Assembly: GCA_964429795.1 (NCBI GenBank) | Contig: CAYSCW010000001.1 | Location: 124,001 to 188,000, forward strand | DNA: 64,000 nucleotides | Origin: CAYSCW01 sp964429795 | Lineage (GTDB): Bacteria; Acidobacteriota; Aminicenantia; Aminicenantales; Aminicenantaceae | Direction: 5' to 3' | Part shown: piece after piece, positions 1 through 7,253 of the stretch | Layout of the letters: every line of letters begins with the position of its first letter | Position numbering within the stretch: position 1 is the first letter of the stretch | Notes under the pieces: generated by a model | Database searches by the model: none | The model's input: only the letters and a program-made list of their open reading frames with translations | What the model was told of the DNA's origin: nothing | Position numbers and translations under genes: made by a program

Positions 1-1
1 G

Positions 2-328
2 GGGTTCAGAGTGGAAGCTATGGGAGGGCAGAGCTATGTTCTGAGGGAGGTTCCCGATATTTTCCAGGAGGAAGAGGCGAAAGATGTCTTCCTTTCTCTG
101 CTTGAAGAGATAAAGGAGGAGAAGATAGAAAAAAGAGAAGAGGCGCTTCTGGCCACCTTGGCCTGCAGGACTGCTGTAAAGGTCGGAGAACCTTTATCTC
201 CGGACAGGATGAAATACTTAGTCGACGAGCTGTTTCAAACGCCCAACCCCTCACTCTGTCCCCATGGTCGACCGATAACAGTTAGGATAGAAAGGCGGGA
301 GATTGAAAAAGGTCTGAAGCGGCGCTGA
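2..328 (+). CDS. mutL: DNA mismatch repair protein MutL, C-terminal fragment
   Basis: This is the 3' end of a gene that starts before the window. MutL links MutS mismatch recognition to strand incision during mismatch repair. The open frame reaches the left edge and ends in the typical MutL C-terminal dimerisation and endonuclease region. The visible landmarks are an ACRTAVKVGEPLS segment and a late CPHGRPI motif. In MutL proteins with endonuclease activity the CPHGRP motif helps bind metal, so this is probably an endonuclease-type MutL. Only about 108 residues are visible, so the N-terminal GHKL ATPase cannot be judged. The GTG at 11 is an internal valine codon and not a start. Identification is firm from the motif order. 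Confidence 0.9.
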   Translation, partial: GFRVEAMGGQSYVLREVPDIFQEEEAKDVFLSLLEEIKEEKIEKREEALLATLACRTAVKVGEPLSPDRMKYLVDELFQTPNPSLCPHGRPITVRIERREIEKGLKRR

Positions 329-423
329 AATTGACAACTTTTTGAGGTTTTGCTAAGATTGTGGCGCTTCGAGACCAGGGTAGATTTCATTAAAACCTGG
401 AATTCCTTGATGGGTAGAAACAG

Positions 424-498
424 CGGGGAGTGGCGCAGCCTGGTTAGCGCGCCTGCCTTGGGAGCAGGAGGTCGTCGGTTCAAATCCGATCTCCCCGA
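424..498 (+). tRNA. tRNA-Pro (anticodon TGG)
   Basis: The cloverleaf can be folded by eye. The 7-bp acceptor stem pairs 424-430 (CGGGGAG) with 491-497 (CTCCCCG). The anticodon stem CCTGC/GCAGG encloses the loop CTTGGGA, giving anticodon TGG, which reads CCA proline codons. The T arm has the GGTTCAAATCC pattern. The discriminator base is A498 and CCA is not encoded. Confidence 0.95.
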
Positions 499-552
499 TT
501 CGGATCTCGGATGGCGGCTTAGAACTCTAGTTGAGAGTTTGAGATAAAGTGC

Positions 553-629
553 GCGCCTGTAGCTCAGGTGGATAGAGCAGCTGCCTTCTAAGCAGCGGGT
601 CGGGAGTTCGAGTCTCTCCAGGCGCGCCA
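553..629 (+). tRNA. tRNA-Arg (anticodon TCT)
   Basis: The acceptor stem pairs 553-559 (GCGCCTG) with 619-625 (CAGGCGC). The anticodon stem GCTGC/GCAGC encloses loop CTTCTAA, giving anticodon TCT, which reads AGA. The T loop is TTCGAGT. The discriminator is G626 and the CCA end is encoded at 627-629. Its 3' end borders an AT-rich accessory stretch, the usual position for tRNA-targeted integration, although I found no second copy of the tRNA end that would mark an att site. Confidence 0.95.
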
Positions 630-826
630 TCTTATCCCCTTATTTTTCAATAGTTATCCTCAAAAGCACAGTTTAGCCAGAATAGGTAATTTTGGGCGAT
701 TTTTGGCCTAAAATGTCAAACGAGCGTCAAATCTATGACAAATCTATATTGCATAATAATAGGCAAGTTTAATCCTTTTATGACACACCACTGACACAGG
801 AGGAGAAGAGTGTTTTCTATATATTG

Positions 827-855
827 TTGACGTCAAAGGTATGTTTATATAATAT
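827..855 (+). promoter_or_regulatory. Probable sigma-70 promoter of the RES-domain gene
   Basis: TTGACG at 827-832 is followed by TATAAT at 848-853 (15-bp spacer) or the overlapping TAATAT at 850-855 (17-bp spacer). It lies about 50 bp before the ATG at 905. The rest of 630-904 is AT-rich and non-coding. It contains a short direct repeat (CAAATCTAT twice near 735-756) and nothing else I can name. Confidence 0.5.
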
Positions 856-904
856 TGGTGTAAAATTTTTTAATAAAGTAAGCATTTCCTATAGTAAGAC
901 TTAA

Positions 905-1660
905 ATGAGCCCAGACGTAAAGAAAAACGTTGTCATCAAAGTCAAAAAACCTTCTTTAAGCGATATCGATGCTTTATCGAGCTTCATCAGGGAACTTAGA
1001 TTTAACAATAGATTTATCCTAAAACCCAAGTCTACTAAATTTATTAATGGACTAATAAAGTACGCGAAAAAATATAAAACACATGAGATCAAGAAGGACG
1101 AAAGATTCTTTAGAGCCCGAAAACATGAATTAGGAATGAAAAAAGAATATTATTCAATCCATGAAATGGATGCCCCTCCTGTTGATAAGGTTTTACATGG
1201 AAGGCTCAATCCTGTTGGTATCCCGTATTTATATTTAGCTAGTGATAAAAAAACAGCTGTAGCTGAGGTTAGGCCTTGGGTTGGATGTAATCTGAATGTT
1301 GCTGAATTTATTGCCATAAAAAAAATATTGGTTATAAATTTCTCAAATAAGTTTTTTACTAAGATGCCTGAGGATGATAAATATCCGGCCGCAGAGTTCG
1401 CTTGGAGAAAACTTATTTCTTCCTTGTTTTCATGGCCATTTGATCCTAGAGATGATACTGCTTATTTTCCTACGCAGTACATAACTGAGAGAATTAAGAA
1501 CGAAGGTTTCGATGGTATCATATACGATAGTGCGCTAAATTTTTCTGGTTATAATCTTGCTCTTTTTTCAGAAAGAAATGTTAAAGCACAAAGAAGTTGT
1601 CCCTACTCTGTAACATCCATTGAATGCACGATAAAAGAGAGGAAGTATCCAAAAAGTTAG
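905..1660 (+). CDS. RES-domain protein (toxin-like NAD+ phosphorylase family)
   Basis: RES-domain toxins deplete NAD+ and normally sit beside an Xre/MbcA-type antitoxin. The 251-residue protein shows the family landmarks in order. RFFRAR supplies the conserved Arg. GRLNPVGIPYLYLA and TAVAEVRPWVG supply the conserved Glu. A late GIIYDSALNFSGYNLALF segment supplies the Ser. The first 65 residues are a Lys-rich extension before the fold. Start: ATG at 905, about 50 bp downstream of a plausible promoter, but with only a weak ribosome binding site. No antitoxin-like frame lies directly on either side, so it looks orphaned. The gene is clearly more AT-rich than the housekeeping genes here, which suggests acquisition. 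Family assignment is strong; NAD+ cleavage by this copy is inferred. Confidence 0.82.
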   Translation: MSPDVKKNVVIKVKKPSLSDIDALSSFIRELRFNNRFILKPKSTKFINGLIKYAKKYKTHEIKKDERFFRARKHELGMKKEYYSIHEMDAPPVDKVLHGRLNPVGIPYLYLASDKKTAVAEVRPWVGCNLNVAEFIAIKKILVINFSNKFFTKMPEDDKYPAAEFAWRKLISSLFSWPFDPRDDTAYFPTQYITERIKNEGFDGIIYDSALNFSGYNLALFSERNVKAQRSCPYSVTSIECTIKERKYPKS

Positions 1661-1785
1661 CATGTTGATTGTGTCGTGTACCTAACCATTATGTCAATTT
1701 TTTAATATCGTAATACTAATAAAAAAAACAAGTTATATAAATCAGTTAAAACGGGAAATTATTTTTCATTGTGATTTTATATTCT

Positions 1786-2454
1786 TTATTCTTTAATCAG
1801 TCTTTCTGCCAACTTGTGGAGGTCAGAATTAGCAAGGGCCAATACTTTTTTCTTAATAGAACGTGAATAGTATTCGCGCTCTGTCTTGTTCAATTTTTCT
1901 CCTCTCAGCTTCTTCAGGAATAGTTCTTTTTGTTTTTTAGAGAAAATCTGTGACATGGCGTATTCTAGCTCAAAATCATCTTTCATATTGATGTATTCTT
2001 CAAAATCAAGTTCTGAACGTCTGAAATAATTTTTGAAAGTATTTATAATTCTTGCCGATGACAGCTCTCTATTTATTCCAGTGAGATCGCACTTTTCCCT
2101 GAAAATTCTCAAGTATCTATCATAGATATTTTTGTCAAAATAATTAGATTCAAATATGCTATCGGTAAAAGCAAATTCTAACTCTAGATAACTATAGAGA
2201 GCTAAAGACATCATAACTAAATCCTGAAAACATTCTTTTTCTTTTGTGTTATCTAAATGCTTTAATACATCTTGATAATCAAAGAGGTTTTTTTCTAGGC
2301 TAGTAGCTAGCATCACAGGAAATCCTTCCCATAGTCGTAGTTCATTGCTCTTTATGACTTCTGTCAATGTTTCACTGGCATTGATGGTTTCCTCAGTCTC
2401 AAATAGAGGATATCCCAATTCCTTCACTTTTTTTAATAATGTTGATCTTTTCAT
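1786..2454 (-). CDS. Uncharacterised 222-aa protein coupled to a nucleotidyltransferase-like gene
   Basis: I do not recognise a named family. The protein is mostly helical and charged, with no signal peptide or membrane segment. Its C-terminal 45 residues form a Lys-rich block (KLNKTEREYYSRSIKKKVLA) followed by a short helix ending in LAERLIKE. This resembles conserved tails of small archaeal and bacterial regulatory or antitoxin-like proteins, but that is only an impression. It has no R-x4-6-H motif, so it is not an obvious HEPN toxin. Its ATG overlaps the stop of the preceding gene in an ATGA arrangement, so the two are translationally coupled and probably act together. The AT-rich composition matches the RES gene and supports an accessory origin. 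Confidence 0.6.
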   Translation of the reverse strand: MKRSTLLKKVKELGYPLFETEETINASETLTEVIKSNELRLWEGFPVMLATSLEKNLFDYQDVLKHLDNTKEKECFQDLVMMSLALYSYLELEFAFTDSIFESNYFDKNIYDRYLRIFREKCDLTGINRELSSARIINTFKNYFRRSELDFEEYINMKDDFELEYAMSQIFSKKQKELFLKKLRGEKLNKTEREYYSRSIKKKVLALANSDLHKLAERLIKE

Positions 2455-3025
2455 CTTTTAATCTTTTTCCTTTTTATAATATCCAAGAAATACTCGAAGT
2501 TCTTTTTGTTCTTTTCGTCAGAAACATCATAAGATGAAGTCTTATAAAATCTTGACTTTAGCTTTTTCATATTGATTTCTTTATGTTTCTCCCTTAATAA
2601 AGTTACACAATCATTTACATCTACCGCAGTAAACCTGAAGAGCTTTGTTATTATCAAGTCATAAAAATTCAAAATGCCCAGATAGATTGATGAAAATTCT
2701 TTAAAAAGAAAGTGATTTCCAGTTTTAAGGGGAGATTCAATTAATTCGGTTGTAAATATAGTCTTGCCGACAAATAGATCGAATATAAAGCCTGGATCCC
2801 TGTGCCATCCTGTTCCTGTTGTCCTCTCATAGCCAAAATCTTGACCAAATATTTATATTCTCCTGGGATTGGAAGAAGGAGATCAATGTCTTTTGTGGAT
2901 TCTTTGAGATTTAGCAACGTTAATGCCGTACCTCCACAAGCGATTATATGAACTTTCTTTTTCAAATACCTGTCCCAAATGGATATATTTTTCAGTAATG
3001 TTGGCTTATCGACTCTAATCATCAT
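2451..3025 (-). pseudogene. Nucleotidyltransferase-like protein, broken by a 1-base frameshift
   Basis: Two adjacent minus-strand frames are halves of one protein. The N half (from 3025) holds IACGGTALTLLNLKESTKDI followed by DLLLP, the G-G-x-A and D-x-D pattern of a minimal nucleotidyltransferase. Near 2834-2838 one base appears to be missing. In the shifted frame translation continues as GYERTTGTGWHRDPGFIFDL and then FVGKTIFTTELIESP. It joins smoothly to the C half, which contains FYDLIITKLFRFTAVDVNDC and ends at 2451. Restoring one base gives about 191 residues without stops. The join is so clean that the lesion is recent or a sequencing error. No standard slippery heptamer is present, so programmed frameshifting is unlikely. 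It overlaps the downstream partner by ATGA. Similarity is to DUF6036/AbiEii-type nucleotidyltransferases, so a toxin or defence role is plausible but unproven. Confidence 0.72.
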
Positions 3026-3029
3026 GATT

Positions 3030-3080
3030 ATACAATTGATTGTATTAATTTATACATTAAATTGTATTAATATATACAAT
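3030..3080. promoter_or_regulatory. Tandem palindromic operator upstream of the nucleotidyltransferase module
   Basis: Five half-sites of the type ATTGTAT or ATACAAT alternate in orientation at 3030-3036, 3039-3045, 3052-3058, 3061-3067 and 3074-3080. The pair 3061/3074 is a perfect 7-bp inverted repeat with a 6-bp centre. The pair 3039/3052 is the same with one mismatch. The two palindromes are 22 bp apart, about two DNA turns, so dimers bound there would lie on the same face. The array starts 5 bp upstream of the minus-strand ATG at 3025 and overlaps a TATAAT at 3032-3027. This fits an autorepressed operon. Confidence 0.6.
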
Positions 3081-3300
3081 AATTTATGAATATTGTCAAG
3101 TAAGTATTCATTAGATTAAAAATTGTTAACAATTTAAGCTGTTTCCAAGACATGTTCTTTTGTCACAAACATATCAAAAAACTTCGATATATGATAGAAC
3201 GCTCATTTCTTTTTGATTGCAAAAGTGAGGTAAATCCATTAAAGATAATATTAACTGAGATGAGGGATACTGCGAAAATCGGTTGTCACAATTTTCAAGG
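3081..3300. other. AT-rich intergenic stretch with a perfect 16-bp palindrome
   Basis: No gene is visible between the operator array and the next coding region. Positions 3120-3135 form a perfect palindrome, AAATTGTTAACAATTT, which could be a regulator site. The base composition changes to that of the core genome at about 3290, which marks the right border of the accessory patch. Confidence 0.4.
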
Positions 3301-4950
3301 ATGAGCCTTAAGAATGTATCCGGGACCGAGAAAAGCTCATGCCGGTGGATCATTTGCTCAGGCCTTATTATCGCCCTTCTTTTTCTCATCGACCTCCTCT
3401 TCATAAAGGACACCATTCTCACTCCTTATCAAGAGTTTCATCCTTGTTCAAAGCCGACAAGGGATGAGAGAACAGGGATAACCTACCGTGTGGATCTGAA
3501 AACAGGCAAAGCCTATGCCCTCGATCAGAAAGGCAACTTAGCCCGTTTTGACAAAGATAAAGGGAGGCTAGAGCTGTTAGGTCCGAAGAGAAAGAATTGG
3601 ATTGCGCTGCCTGAAGGACTTATCTACAATCACCCACCTATAAGCCCGCTTTATTCTTTCTTTATCCCTGCAATTTCTTTCAAAATCATCTTGCCGGTTT
3701 TTTTGGTTTTGTTATTTCTCTTTCTCTTTGAGAAATCACGTGGTTCATCCCATGTTCAAAAAACATGGATGGTACTCATCTTTTTACTCATTTTTTCCAT
3801 CTTGATTAGAGCCTCATTCGCCTGGGTGCGCCACGGATTCACAGAGATGGGGACAGAATTTCTGGTCTACGAGAATGAGGACGTGATATTCGACGTCCCC
3901 AAAATCGGAAACACCCTTGATTTTTTGCGAGACTATCCAGAGAAGATGCCATCCCTGAGTCTCCATGGAAGCCATTTCCCCCCCGGCTATGTACTTCTGA
4001 TGAAGGGCATAGCCTCTTTGGGTGGCTATTCCGAGATGTCCAGCATTAAAGCCCATATCGGACTTTTCGGATGGTTTATCCTTATCCTGGGATGTACGGC
4101 TGTGGTGCCTCTTTATTTGATCATCAGAAGGCTGTTTGATTCAGGAGTTGCTTTTGCTGCATGTGTGATTTTTATCCTCGTCCCCAACTCGGTGACTTTT
4201 GGAGCAGTCAGCATGGACGCTCTTTTTGTCGCTTGTGCTCTCTGGCCTGTCTGGTTTCTTGTTAAGGCTATGAATAACAAAGGGGGTTTGTTTAATCCAT
4301 TCATGGCAGGAATCCTCCTGGCTCTTTGCACTTTTTTGAGTTTTTCAGGATTGGCTCTCGGTCTTTTTCTGTTTCTCCTGATCCTTTCCAAGATGAGCAG
4401 AGCGAGAGAAAAAATTTGGCAGGGTGTTCGTCTTACCTTCTTCACTCTGTCCGGGTTTGCCTGCGTGGCTCTTTTTCTATGGATTGCCTTCAGGTTCAAT
4501 TTCCTGGAGACTTTCATCAAGGCAAGAGAGCTAGAAGCACGGCTGATGAACAATGTGGCCGCTCGCCTCCATGGAAAATCGACTTCTAGGCTTTGGCTGT
4601 ACACAACCTGGGGAAATTTTCTCGCTTTCGCCATATTTACCGGATTTCCGGTTGTGGGGATTTGGCTTCGAGGCGTCTATAAAGATATTTCTGAGCGTTT
4701 AAAAAATATAAAAACTACCGTCTCATTCTTGCTGATAACTTTCGTGTTTGTCCTCATCATAGGGGTTTCAGGAATTTACCGTATGGAAACCGAAAGGATT
4801 TGGCTTTTTGTCACTGCATTTGTGGTCATCGCTGCGGCTGAAGAGTTGACCAAAGTGCGGAATTTCCCCAGAAAATTTTTTTATTTCATCTGTGCCCTTC
4901 TTCTCTTGCAGACAGCTTTGATGGAAAGCCTCATCTTCACTCTATGGTGA
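3301..4950 (+). CDS. Multipass GT-C type glycosyltransferase-like membrane protein
   Basis: A 549-residue integral membrane protein with roughly 10-12 hydrophobic segments. The first is at residues 15-35, followed by a soluble loop of about 80 residues containing a YRVDLKTGKAYALDQKGNLA stretch. The remaining helices are spread to the C-terminus. The overall plan, with an extracytoplasmic loop after the first helix and a HGSHFPPGY motif in a second loop, resembles polyprenyl-phosphate-dependent glycosyltransferases of the GT-C/PMT superfamily. These move sugars from a lipid carrier on the outer face of the inner membrane. I see no diagnostic active-site signature, so the donor and acceptor are unknown. 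The start is uncertain: ATG 3301 was chosen, but TTG 3283 is also in frame and neither has a good ribosome binding site. It is followed by a second GT-C gene. Confidence 0.6.
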   Translation: MSLKNVSGTEKSSCRWIICSGLIIALLFLIDLLFIKDTILTPYQEFHPCSKPTRDERTGITYRVDLKTGKAYALDQKGNLARFDKDKGRLELLGPKRKNWIALPEGLIYNHPPISPLYSFFIPAISFKIILPVFLVLLFLFLFEKSRGSSHVQKTWMVLIFLLIFSILIRASFAWVRHGFTEMGTEFLVYENEDVIFDVPKIGNTLDFLRDYPEKMPSLSLHGSHFPPGYVLLMKGIASLGGYSEMSSIKAHIGLFGWFILILGCTAVVPLYLIIRRLFDSGVAFAACVIFILVPNSVTFGAVSMDALFVACALWPVWFLVKAMNNKGGLFNPFMAGILLALCTFLSFSGLALGLFLFLLILSKMSRAREKIWQGVRLTFFTLSGFACVALFLWIAFRFNFLETFIKARELEARLMNNVAARLHGKSTSRLWLYTTWGNFLAFAIFTGFPVVGIWLRGVYKDISERLKNIKTTVSFLLITFVFVLIIGVSGIYRMETERIWLFVTAFVVIAAAEELTKVRNFPRKFFYFICALLLLQTALMESLIFTLW

Positions 4951-5112
4951 CTTCAGCCCATTGCTCAGGCCATATCCCAGGATTTTCTCTAACACAGGTA
5001 AAGGGAAGAAAAAAGACTCTTTCAGACGGCAAGTCCTGATCCCATTGGAGTCAAAAGGTCTTGATGTTTAAAATCAGTGATATTATTATTAAGTCAACTT
5101 TAGAAGCGATTG

Positions 5113-6951
5113 ATGCAAGAAAACCATCCTCAAGACAAGAGTCCTTCTCTTGGTAATCATTCTTCGAAAAAGAAAAACCTCATCCTCTGGACCATCCTTA
5201 TCGTTGCCCTCCTCTTGCGCCTGGGACATTTGCTGGCTGTTCACCATCAACCTTTCTTTGCTCAGCTCATCATGGACAGCCACGAGTATGACCGCTGGGC
5301 TCAGGAGATTGCCGGGGGAGCGTGGCTGGGATCAGAGGTTTTTTTTCAGGCCCCCCTTTATCCCTACCTTCTTGCTGTGCTCTATAAAATATTCGGCCAC
5401 AATCTGGATATGGTTTACATCATACAGATTCTCCTTGCTGTGGCCGGATGCTATGCCCTCTACAGAGCCGGCAGAAGGATAGCCGGAGAGAATGTGGGGC
5501 TTGCGGCGGCCGCTCTGGCAGCCATCTGCGGGGTATTCATCTTCTATGATGTCCAGATTCTCAAAGAGTCCTTGGCGGTGGCCACAGTCTGTTTTCTCCT
5601 CTGGGTCTTGGCAGAAGCCAGAGAAAGCCAGATGGTCGGGCAGTGGATTTTGGCTGGGATCCTTTGCGGAGTGCTCAGTTTGTTGCGGGAGAATATGTTG
5701 CTGGTGGTTTTGTTTCTCCTGTTTCTCCCTTTCCGTCCCAGACAACGGTTAAGCTTTCACCTGTCAAGAAATGGTGCCCTGCTCCTGGGCGTTTTTCTTG
5801 TTCTTGCTCCCGTTGCCATCCGGAACCGGGTTGTGGGAGGAGTCTTCTTGCCAACCACTTTCCAAGGCGGAGTCAACTTCTATATCGGCAATAACCCGCA
5901 TGCCAATGGGACCTATCAGCCCATCGTCCCGGGGAAACAGATTCCTTCTTATGAGCGCAGCGAGCCGATTCGTCTGGCAGAGCAAGATTTGGGAAGAGAT
6001 CTCACACCTGTGGAGGTCTCCAGTTACTGGTTCCAAAAATCTTTCTCCTGGATAAGAAAAGATCCTTTCGGGTTCATTCGATTGCAGTTCAAAAAGATCT
6101 TCATGTTTTGGAGTTGGTATGAATGGCCGGATGCTGTCGACTATTATTATGTCAAGACAATATCACCGGTTCTTAAGCTTCCTCTCTTCGAGTTTGGAGG
6201 CATCTTCATCCTGGCGGTCATTGGTCTTTGGATGTATAGAAAAAGGCTGGCAACGTTTGCGCCTGCTTGGTTATTTGTCCTCGCCTGGATGATCTCCACA
6301 GTCATTTTTTTTCTCTTTTCCCGTTACCGTTTGCCTTGTGTGCCAGCCCTGATGCTTTTTTCAGCCATTCCTGTGGCTGCTCTTTATGAGGCTTGGCAGG
6401 GGAAAAATTGGAAAAAGGGTACAACTTTGACCGCGTTCTTAATCTTCGCTTTGATCCTGCCTCATCTTGTGGGATATTCCCCTCGTATGGACCTTGTCCA
6501 CTACAACCTTGCTTTGATTTACGAGAATCTCGATCAAACCCAGAAAGCTGGCTATCATTACAGGGAAGCGATCTCCTCCAATCCAAACGATTTTCTCTCT
6601 TGCATCAACCTGGGCAACCTTGCGGCCCAAAGGAATGACTGGCCTCAGGCTCTGCGGTGGTACCAGAGAGCCTTGTCTATTGAGCCGGAATCGGAGGGAG
6701 TTCAACTCAATCTTGGAAATGCCTACATCGCCCTTGGAGTTCTGGATAAAGCCGGGTTTCATCTGAATCAAGCCCTGCGGATCAATCCGAAGAGCAAGGA
6801 AGCTCTTCACAGCCAATCCATATTGATGGCCAAAAAGGGAGATTTGGAAAAAGCATTGAAGATCAACGACGCAGTACTCAGGCTGGCTCCAGGATGGCCT
6901 CCAGCCGTTCGGTTCCGCAAGAGACTGGAAAATCTGATAGAAAAGAAATAG
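5113..6951 (+). CDS. Glycosyltransferase family 39-like membrane protein with C-terminal TPR repeats
   Basis: The 612-residue protein starts with a cytoplasmic tail and a first helix near residues 20-38. Then comes the GT-C loop MDSHEYDRWAQEIAGGAWLG, whose D-x-x-x-Y arrangement is typical of ArnT/PMT-like enzymes that use polyprenyl-phosphate sugars. APLYPYLLAVLYKIFG and about ten more helices follow. From about residue 455 the chain becomes soluble, with at least three TPR units (for example NLALIYENLDQTQKAGYHYR and CINLGNLAAQRNDWPQALRW). The likely role is transfer of a sugar to a protein or glycan outside the inner membrane, with the TPR tail holding a partner. TTG 5110 directly precedes ATG 5113; ATG is preferred. 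The substrate is unknown. Confidence 0.7.
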   Translation: MQENHPQDKSPSLGNHSSKKKNLILWTILIVALLLRLGHLLAVHHQPFFAQLIMDSHEYDRWAQEIAGGAWLGSEVFFQAPLYPYLLAVLYKIFGHNLDMVYIIQILLAVAGCYALYRAGRRIAGENVGLAAAALAAICGVFIFYDVQILKESLAVATVCFLLWVLAEARESQMVGQWILAGILCGVLSLLRENMLLVVLFLLFLPFRPRQRLSFHLSRNGALLLGVFLVLAPVAIRNRVVGGVFLPTTFQGGVNFYIGNNPHANGTYQPIVPGKQIPSYERSEPIRLAEQDLGRDLTPVEVSSYWFQKSFSWIRKDPFGFIRLQFKKIFMFWSWYEWPDAVDYYYVKTISPVLKLPLFEFGGIFILAVIGLWMYRKRLATFAPAWLFVLAWMISTVIFFLFSRYRLPCVPALMLFSAIPVAALYEAWQGKNWKKGTTLTAFLIFALILPHLVGYSPRMDLVHYNLALIYENLDQTQKAGYHYREAISSNPNDFLSCINLGNLAAQRNDWPQALRWYQRALSIEPESEGVQLNLGNAYIALGVLDKAGFHLNQALRINPKSKEALHSQSILMAKKGDLEKALKINDAVLRLAPGWPPAVRFRKRLENLIEKK

Positions 6952-7253
6952 CAAAAGGATAATCCTTCTCTCATCCCCTCATCGGCAGCGATGACATCTC
7001 TCATCACTTTCGGTGAGACAAAAATTGTTAAATTCACCTGGAAAATCCTCTTTCCAGGTGATTGACGCATTAGGGTATCTCTGCGACTATAGAAAACCTC
7101 TATAAACAAAATGCAGGAACTCTTTGTTGAACGGAATCTAGAGGGGAGAGAAAAAGGATAAGGTACAGCGTCCTCTCTGTATAGAAGGAAAATGAAGGGC
7201 AATTATTGTCAGTCATTTTTCCATAGTTCATAAGCATGGAATAAGGAAGGAAA
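6952..7253. other. Intergenic region upstream of the pilus locus with a perfect hairpin
   Basis: This 300-bp gap contains one clear structure. An 11-bp perfect inverted repeat (TCACCTGGAAA at 7034-7044, TTTCCAGGTGA at 7051-7061) has a 6-base loop. No T-run follows on either strand, so it is not a classic intrinsic terminator. It may be a regulator site or a processed RNA end. A TTGACG lies immediately after it at 7062-7067, but no convincing -10 follows at 17 bp. The pilB ribosome binding site AAGGAAGG precedes the ATG at 7254. Confidence 0.5.

Noticed and set aside
350..547. 65-codon frame on the plus strand
   Set aside because: It runs through the tRNA-Pro gene, whose cloverleaf is complete.
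630..904. Remnant of an integrase gene beside tRNA-Arg
   Set aside because: I could not find a frame with tyrosine-recombinase residues. Only AT-rich sequence and a short direct repeat are visible.
1786..2454. HEPN toxin partner of the nucleotidyltransferase
   Set aside because: The protein has no R-x4-6-H motif, so the MNT-HEPN label is not supported.
2825..2845. Programmed -1 frameshift in the nucleotidyltransferase gene
   Set aside because: The bases at the join do not form an X-XXY-YYZ slippery heptamer and no downstream hairpin or pseudoknot is evident, so a simple deletion or sequencing error is more likely.
4113..4634. 173-codon minus-strand frame
   Set aside because: It lies wholly inside the GT-C gene on the other strand, is rich in Arg/Lys/Ala without any motif, and has no ribosome binding site.
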